32,072 nt of DNA from an uncultured Anaerolineae bacterium (GTDB lineage: Bacteria > Chloroflexota > Anaerolineae > J036 > Brachytrichaceae). Made by a program: the position numbers and the translations under genes. The stretch covers positions 1-32,072 of the forward strand of contig CALBEF010000083.1 in NCBI GenBank assembly GCA_937927775.1, in the 5' to 3' direction. Each line of letters opens with the position of its first letter. Position 1 is the first letter of the stretch. Of the stretch, positions 28,340 through 32,072 are shown piece after piece. The notes under the pieces are model-generated. The model did no database searches. It had not been told where the DNA came from and worked only from the letters and a program-made list of their open reading frames with translations.

Positions 28340-28362
28340 GGGGCTGGGACAAGCCCAGCCCC
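28340..28362 (-). terminator. hairpin after the S8 protease gene
   Basis: A 9-bp stem GGGGCTGGG / CCCAGCCCC has a 5-nt loop and lies 5 bp past the protease stop. A direct copy of GGGGCTGGGACAA lies just to its left, allowing an alternative pairing. No T-run follows, so it may terminate weakly or protect the mRNA end. Confidence 0.55.
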
Positions 28363-28367
28363 TGCGG

Positions 28368-31247
28368 TCACGGCCGGCGCGCGATCGGCAGATGTGCTCT
28401 GGGGATGTCTTCGATCACGATATGGAACTGGCCGGTTGCGTTCTGGTTGCTGTACACCACCAACCCCAGCCAGTCGGCGGCGGTCTGGTTATGCAAATAC
28501 GACAGTCGTTCGGTGAACGAGGGCGTGGCAGAGGCATTGGCGATCTTCTGCGCAGAAGACAGGCCCTGTGCCCATGTGCTGGATGTGCCGCCGGTCGAGC
28601 GGAACAGCGCGGCGGCCAGGTCGGTGGCGTTGCTGCCGGTCGGCACGATTGAGATGCGCCGGCCCTGCCGAGCCTGGAAGTACACATCAAACACCTTGAC
28701 GACTTCGTCGCTGCCCATGCTATACGGGCCGTAGGTTCCCGGGTTGCCCAGGGCTGCACCCAGGTTGGAGCGGCTGGCGCGGTAGCCGCCACTGCCGGCA
28801 AATTGGTTGACGCGGTAGTACTCCAGATTGGCCGATGGCCAATGGTTGCCGTCTACTGCAATCAGATCGACCAGGCCGGAGATCTGTGTTGAGACGGCGA
28901 GCACTGCGCGCTGCGACGGGTCATCGAACCACGAGCGGCTGTACAGGCGCAGATCGTGGTCAGAGGCGACCGATCGGATGCCCATGGCGCGCCAGTAGTC
29001 GGCTGGCGACCAGTCTGAGGGCAGGACGGTCAGGAACGTGCCCATCGGGCTGGCCATGGGATCGCTGTAGCCGGCCTCTGGCGAGATGCGATACGTGCCG
29101 CGCCACCACCCTGCGCCCAGCCAGGTGCCCCCTCCAGACCAACTGCCAAAGCGCGTCACGACAAAGCGGTAGGTTTCGGATGCAGGCGCAATGAAGTCGA
29201 CGACCTCGAAGTTGGTGATTGCGTTGTTCGACGAATCGACGATGACGCCGTCGGCCCGGCGCGCGCTCAAATCCAGGTCGGCCGGCAAGAGGTCGCTGGT
29301 GTAGTCTGCGGTCGGGTTGGACAGCCAGCGGATCACAAAGCGCACGCGCTCGCCCTTGTGGGCAAACTGCGTGAAGGTGATCGGGAAGCTGGTGTTAATG
29401 TCGATGAACTGTGACGACCAGTGTCCGCGCTCGGCGCTGACCAGCGCGGCGCTCGACACCAGCCCGCCGACGCCGTCAGGCCGGCTGAGCCGCGAAGTGC
29501 CGGTGATGTTGTGCAATGCCGTTGCCATCAGCAGCGCTGTCAGCGCTTCGGGGTAGCTGGCGATGGACGGCACGGCTTCGATGATGGTCGCGGCTGTGCC
29601 GGCCACCATGGGCGCCGCGTAACTGGTGCCCGATCCCACGCTGCCGATCCAGGGCGAGGCCGGCGTGGTGCTGCTGATGTTGGTGCCCACTGCCACCATC
29701 TCCGGCTTGAAGCGGTCGCTGTCGTTGTACTGGCTGCTGGGGCGCATGGCGTCGTCGCTCCAGCCGAGCGTGTTCACGTCGTCGTAGTTGCCGACGGTCA
29801 GCGCGTTGTAGCCCTTGCCCGGCGAGTTGACAAAGGGCGAGGCAACGGGCGGGTCCTGACAGTTCGCTGTCTTGAAGTTGCCCGATGCCACCACCGCCAG
29901 ATCATAGTTGTTACGCACGATGTAATCCATGTGCCGGTCGATGGTGAGCAGCGAGGCGGTTGTGCCGCAATCGCCGGCCCAGAAGCTGTGGTTCAGCACC
30001 CTGGCGTTGGTCGAACCCCAGTCCATCGCGGCTTCGAGGGCGGCAATGGTGGCGTAGTTGTCGCCGTTGGCGCTGTAGACGCGCGCATTCGGCGCGATTC
30101 CGCGCACCGAGCTGTGCCGGCTGGCGATCATGCCGGCGACGGCGGTTGGGTGCGAACGCGGATCGGTAATCACGCGGCTTGCCACGATGGTGAGATATGG
30201 GTTGGTTGTCGCCGATCGCTCGCCTTCCACCACCGCCACATTGACGTTGTTGCCGGTGTAGCCGCCGAACGTTTCGACCAGATCGGCGTTCTGGGTCGGG
30301 CGCGCGATCGCCATGGCCGGCCCGCTCTGGTTGTTGACCGGGTACAGGGCGTCGATGCCGGCCGCGCGCTGCACCTGCGCCAACTGCTCGCGGGTCACAC
30401 CGCTCAGGTGGACGACCGGCGCGATGTCGCTGGCATAGGTTACGGCGAGACCAAGCTCGCCCGCCAGCGCCAGGAACTGATCGCGCGCCGGCGCAATCTG
30501 CGCGCGCAGGTGTTGCTGATTGAGCCGGTCGAATGCCTCGGCCTGTTCACGGGCCGCGATTCTGGCCGGCGTGTCTTCGATCGATTGTGGCGTGTCTTTT
30601 TTGGGCGGCGGAGGGAGCGCCTCATCCGCCTGGCTTTGTGGCGTTATCTGTGACAGGCCGGCGGCGTCGGTTGCCAGTGGCTCGGCGATGATCTTCTCAT
30701 CCGGCGCGCCGGAGGGCGCGCCCTCGCCCAATGCGCGCTCCGAGACGCCATCGGACTGGCTGGTTTCCAACCGGCCATCTTCCTGCGGGAGCATGTCCGG
30801 CTTGGGCAACGGTTCGATGTCCACAGCCAGCCACACGGCGATGTCGAAGACGGCTGAATCGCCGGCCTGATCGAGCGCCTGCACCAGGTCGGGTGTGAAT
30901 GCGCCGTATTGCGCGCGCCAGGCGGCACCGGCCTGCGCGCGCAACGCCGCTTCGTCCACGATCTGGTCGCCATCGAACGTGGCGCCCAGGATGTCGCCGG
31001 TCCGGGTGTCCACCGCTTTCACGCGCTGGAGCTGCCGACCGTCGATCAATGTGATGGTTTGAACGTTGTCGATCTGTATCTGCGCTGGCGAGCGGCCCGT
31101 CAGGGCTGCCAACTGGCCGGCGCGATCCACTCCGGCGGTATACCCCACAGGCATCCGAGGCGCCGGAGAAAGTTCCGATGACAAGATGGGCGTCGTGGCC
31201 GCTGTCAGCGCCGCAATTACGCTGACGGCTATCAGTCGACTGAACAT
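28368..31247 (-). CDS. exported S8 (subtilisin-like) serine protease
   Basis: The 959-residue protein has an N-terminal signal-like segment (2-19, LIAVSVIAALTAATT) and a long propeptide region up to about 330, including an acidic Pro/Ser-rich stretch (150-235). The subtilase core (333-600) has His366 in SHPTAVAGMIAS, the oxyanion Asn457 in VVASGNF and the nucleophile Ser542 in GTSYAAPMVAG. At the usual Asp position the sequence reads NVAVVEGER, with Glu341. A beta-rich C-terminal region of about 350 residues follows and ends HLPIARRP. The start ATG at 31247 is preceded by GGAGG with 7 nt spacing. It probably degrades proteins outside the cell. Upstream lies a 361-bp spacer with 11-bp repeats. 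Confidence 0.9.
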   Translation of the reverse strand: MFSRLIAVSVIAALTAATTPILSSELSPAPRMPVGYTAGVDRAGQLAALTGRSPAQIQIDNVQTITLIDGRQLQRVKAVDTRTGDILGATFDGDQIVDEAALRAQAGAAWRAQYGAFTPDLVQALDQAGDSAVFDIAVWLAVDIEPLPKPDMLPQEDGRLETSQSDGVSERALGEGAPSGAPDEKIIAEPLATDAAGLSQITPQSQADEALPPPPKKDTPQSIEDTPARIAAREQAEAFDRLNQQHLRAQIAPARDQFLALAGELGLAVTYASDIAPVVHLSGVTREQLAQVQRAAGIDALYPVNNQSGPAMAIARPTQNADLVETFGGYTGNNVNVAVVEGERSATTNPYLTIVASRVITDPRSHPTAVAGMIASRHSSVRGIAPNARVYSANGDNYATIAALEAAMDWGSTNARVLNHSFWAGDCGTTASLLTIDRHMDYIVRNNYDLAVVASGNFKTANCQDPPVASPFVNSPGKGYNALTVGNYDDVNTLGWSDDAMRPSSQYNDSDRFKPEMVAVGTNISSTTPASPWIGSVGSGTSYAAPMVAGTAATIIEAVPSIASYPEALTALLMATALHNITGTSRLSRPDGVGGLVSSAALVSAERGHWSSQFIDINTSFPITFTQFAHKGERVRFVIRWLSNPTADYTSDLLPADLDLSARRADGVIVDSSNNAITNFEVVDFIAPASETYRFVVTRFGSWSGGGTWLGAGWWRGTYRISPEAGYSDPMASPMGTFLTVLPSDWSPADYWRAMGIRSVASDHDLRLYSRSWFDDPSQRAVLAVSTQISGLVDLIAVDGNHWPSANLEYYRVNQFAGSGGYRASRSNLGAALGNPGTYGPYSMGSDEVVKVFDVYFQARQGRRISIVPTGSNATDLAAALFRSTGGTSSTWAQGLSSAQKIANASATPSFTERLSYLHNQTAADWLGLVVYSNQNATGQFHIVIEDIPRAHLPIARRP

Positions 31248-31608
31248 GACTTTGCCTCCACTGGGTTGGCAATCCTGTCTGGAAAACGGATTGCTGTGCA
31301 AGAAACGGCCCGCGACATGGCGCCGCCGACCTTCTCAGTCTACTCCCGTTTGACCTCTCATTCACCATCTTCTTAGATTAAAGTCAGCCCGCGTTTCCCC
31401 TGTGTTCATTCTGTGTTCATAGTTTGGGCTTACCCTGTTCAATGTGGTGTGGTGATTTCGTGTTTCAACAAAACGCAGTCTCACTGTTCCCCCGCCTGCT
31501 TATGCCCGCCATGTAGACCGAAATGGGCGTCTGCATGGGTTGAACAAGTCAAACCCGGGCGGCTGGTGAAACCCGAAATCGAATATTGACAAAGTTTGGA
31601 GGAGTAAT
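31248..31608. other. 361-bp divergent spacer between the S8 protease and fasciclin genes
   Basis: No gene fits here. The region is less GC-rich than its neighbours. It holds the protease ribosome binding site (GGAGG at the right distance), an 11-bp-phased GTTCA direct repeat (31393-31442) and, on the minus strand, a possible TTTAAT at 31377-31382. The fasciclin gene has GGAGGAG just before its ATG, but I found no convincing -10 for it. Confidence 0.6.
31404..31442 (+). promoter_or_regulatory. candidate response-regulator operator, 11-bp direct repeats of GTTCAT
   Basis: GTTCAT occurs at 31404 and 31415, exactly 11 bp apart, and GTTCAA at 31437, two further turns along. A weaker GTTTCC is in phase at 31393. 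Direct repeats with 11-bp spacing are the form bound by PhoB/PhoP-type (OmpR-family) regulators. The assignment is inference. Confidence 0.4.
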
Positions 31609-32072
31609 ATGTTTCGAAAAGCTCGTGTGATAGGCGCATTGTTCGTTTCAGCATCGGTCGCTCTGGCTGCCTGTGCGGCCCCGGCCACACCGGCCCCAAC
31701 TGTGGCCCCGACCAACACTCCAATGCCAGAGCCGACTATGGCCCCAATGGCAATGGATATCGTGGACACGGCCGTAGCGGCAGGTTCGTTCACCACGCTG
31801 GCGGCGGCGCTGGAAGCAGCCGGCCTGGTGGACACGCTGAAGGGCGAGGGGCCGTTCACGGTCTTTGCTCCGACCGACAACGCCTTTGCCGCTCTGCCCG
31901 AAGGCACAGTGGAGTCGCTGCTGGAGGATCCCGAAGGCGCGCTGACCCAGATTCTGCTCTACCACGTGTTGGGCGAACGAGCCGACGCGGCCAAGGTCGT
32001 CACCTTGAGCGAGGCCGAGACGCTGCAAGGCAGCCCGATCACCATCGAAATCGTCGACGGCGGGGTTGTGCT
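31609..32072 (+). CDS. fasciclin-domain lipoprotein (cut by window end)
   Basis: The visible 154 residues have a lipoprotein signal with lipobox LAAC (Cys22) and a Pro/Thr/Ala-rich spacer (24-48). A fasciclin (FAS1) domain starts near residue 50: [23 protein letters not shown], then the H1-type motif [19 protein letters not shown] and [16 protein letters not shown]1 domains mediate adhesion or matrix interactions at the cell surface. The ATG at 31609 follows GGAGGAG closely. No stop occurs before the window ends, so the remainder of the domain is missing here. Confidence 0.92.
   Translation, partial: MFRKARVIGALFVSASVALAACAAPATPAPTVAPTNTPMPEPTMAPMAMDIVDTAVAAGSFTTLAAALEAAGLVDTLKGEGPFTVFAPTDNAFAALPEGTVESLLEDPEGALTQILLYHVLGERADAAKVVTLSEAETLQGSPITIEIVDGGVV

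Noticed and set aside
31586-31591. TTGACA as a -35 box for the fasciclin gene
   Set aside because: A -10 at 16-18 bp would fall on or after the start codon, and the gene has a strong ribosome binding site that implies a leader.

Overview
The window looks like chromosomal DNA from a GC-rich bacterium (about 60-65% GC by eye), most probably a member of the Chloroflexota. The pointers are coenzyme F420 genes (cofE, npdG and an FbiB-like nitroreductase), a CpXC-type protein of the kind known from Chloroflexota, a Uma2 protein, Thr/Pro-rich lipoproteins (LysM, fasciclin), and apparently leaderless promoters. The assignment comes from protein content only. I see no rRNA, tRNA, insertion sequence, prophage or CRISPR array.

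Layout. 1-2738 (-): sugar-phosphate isomerase-like gene, then recQ. 2926-3855 (+): CbpA-type DnaJ, separated from the facing acnA by a hairpin terminator. 3917-7888 (-): a tight run of two unusual small regulators followed by aconitase. Each regulator joins an N-terminal XRE-like helix-turn-helix to a C-terminal domain that reads like an Hfq/Sm fold. 7991-11106 (+): SDR dehydrogenase, FGGY sugar kinase and two small membrane proteins. 11101-12030 (-): a second SDR. 12263-13963 (+): PrxQ peroxiredoxin and a URO-D-like protein. 14092-17439 (-): GH116 glycosidase then Uma2. 17633-20633 (+): soluble GAF-PAS histidine kinase, then a CpXC-like protein that has no cysteines. 20735-24477 (-): FKBP isomerase, glycine dehydrogenase subunit 2 and an M1-type lipoprotein peptidase, the last divergent from a LysM lipoprotein (24508-25491, +). 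25539-28247 (-): ICMT-like methyltransferase, nitroreductase, cofE and npdG, an F420 cluster. 28368-31247 (-): large exported S8 protease. 31609-end (+): fasciclin lipoprotein, cut by the window edge.

Two themes are not explained by the gene list. First, the XRE-Sm pair directly upstream of acnA is the best candidate for an undescribed system: two proteins that could bind both DNA and RNA, encoded with 4-bp overlap. Second, the noncoding DNA is full of short tandem arrays with a 7-bp (once 8-bp) period. There are at least four heptamer families and one octamer family. They abut stop codons, start codons and -10 boxes, fill both junctions of the F420 cluster, and in one case lie in frame inside a sugar kinase, where they encode about 39 residues.

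Several genes also share a -10-like hexamer placed 5-7 nt before the start codon, which suggests that leaderless transcription is common in this genome.
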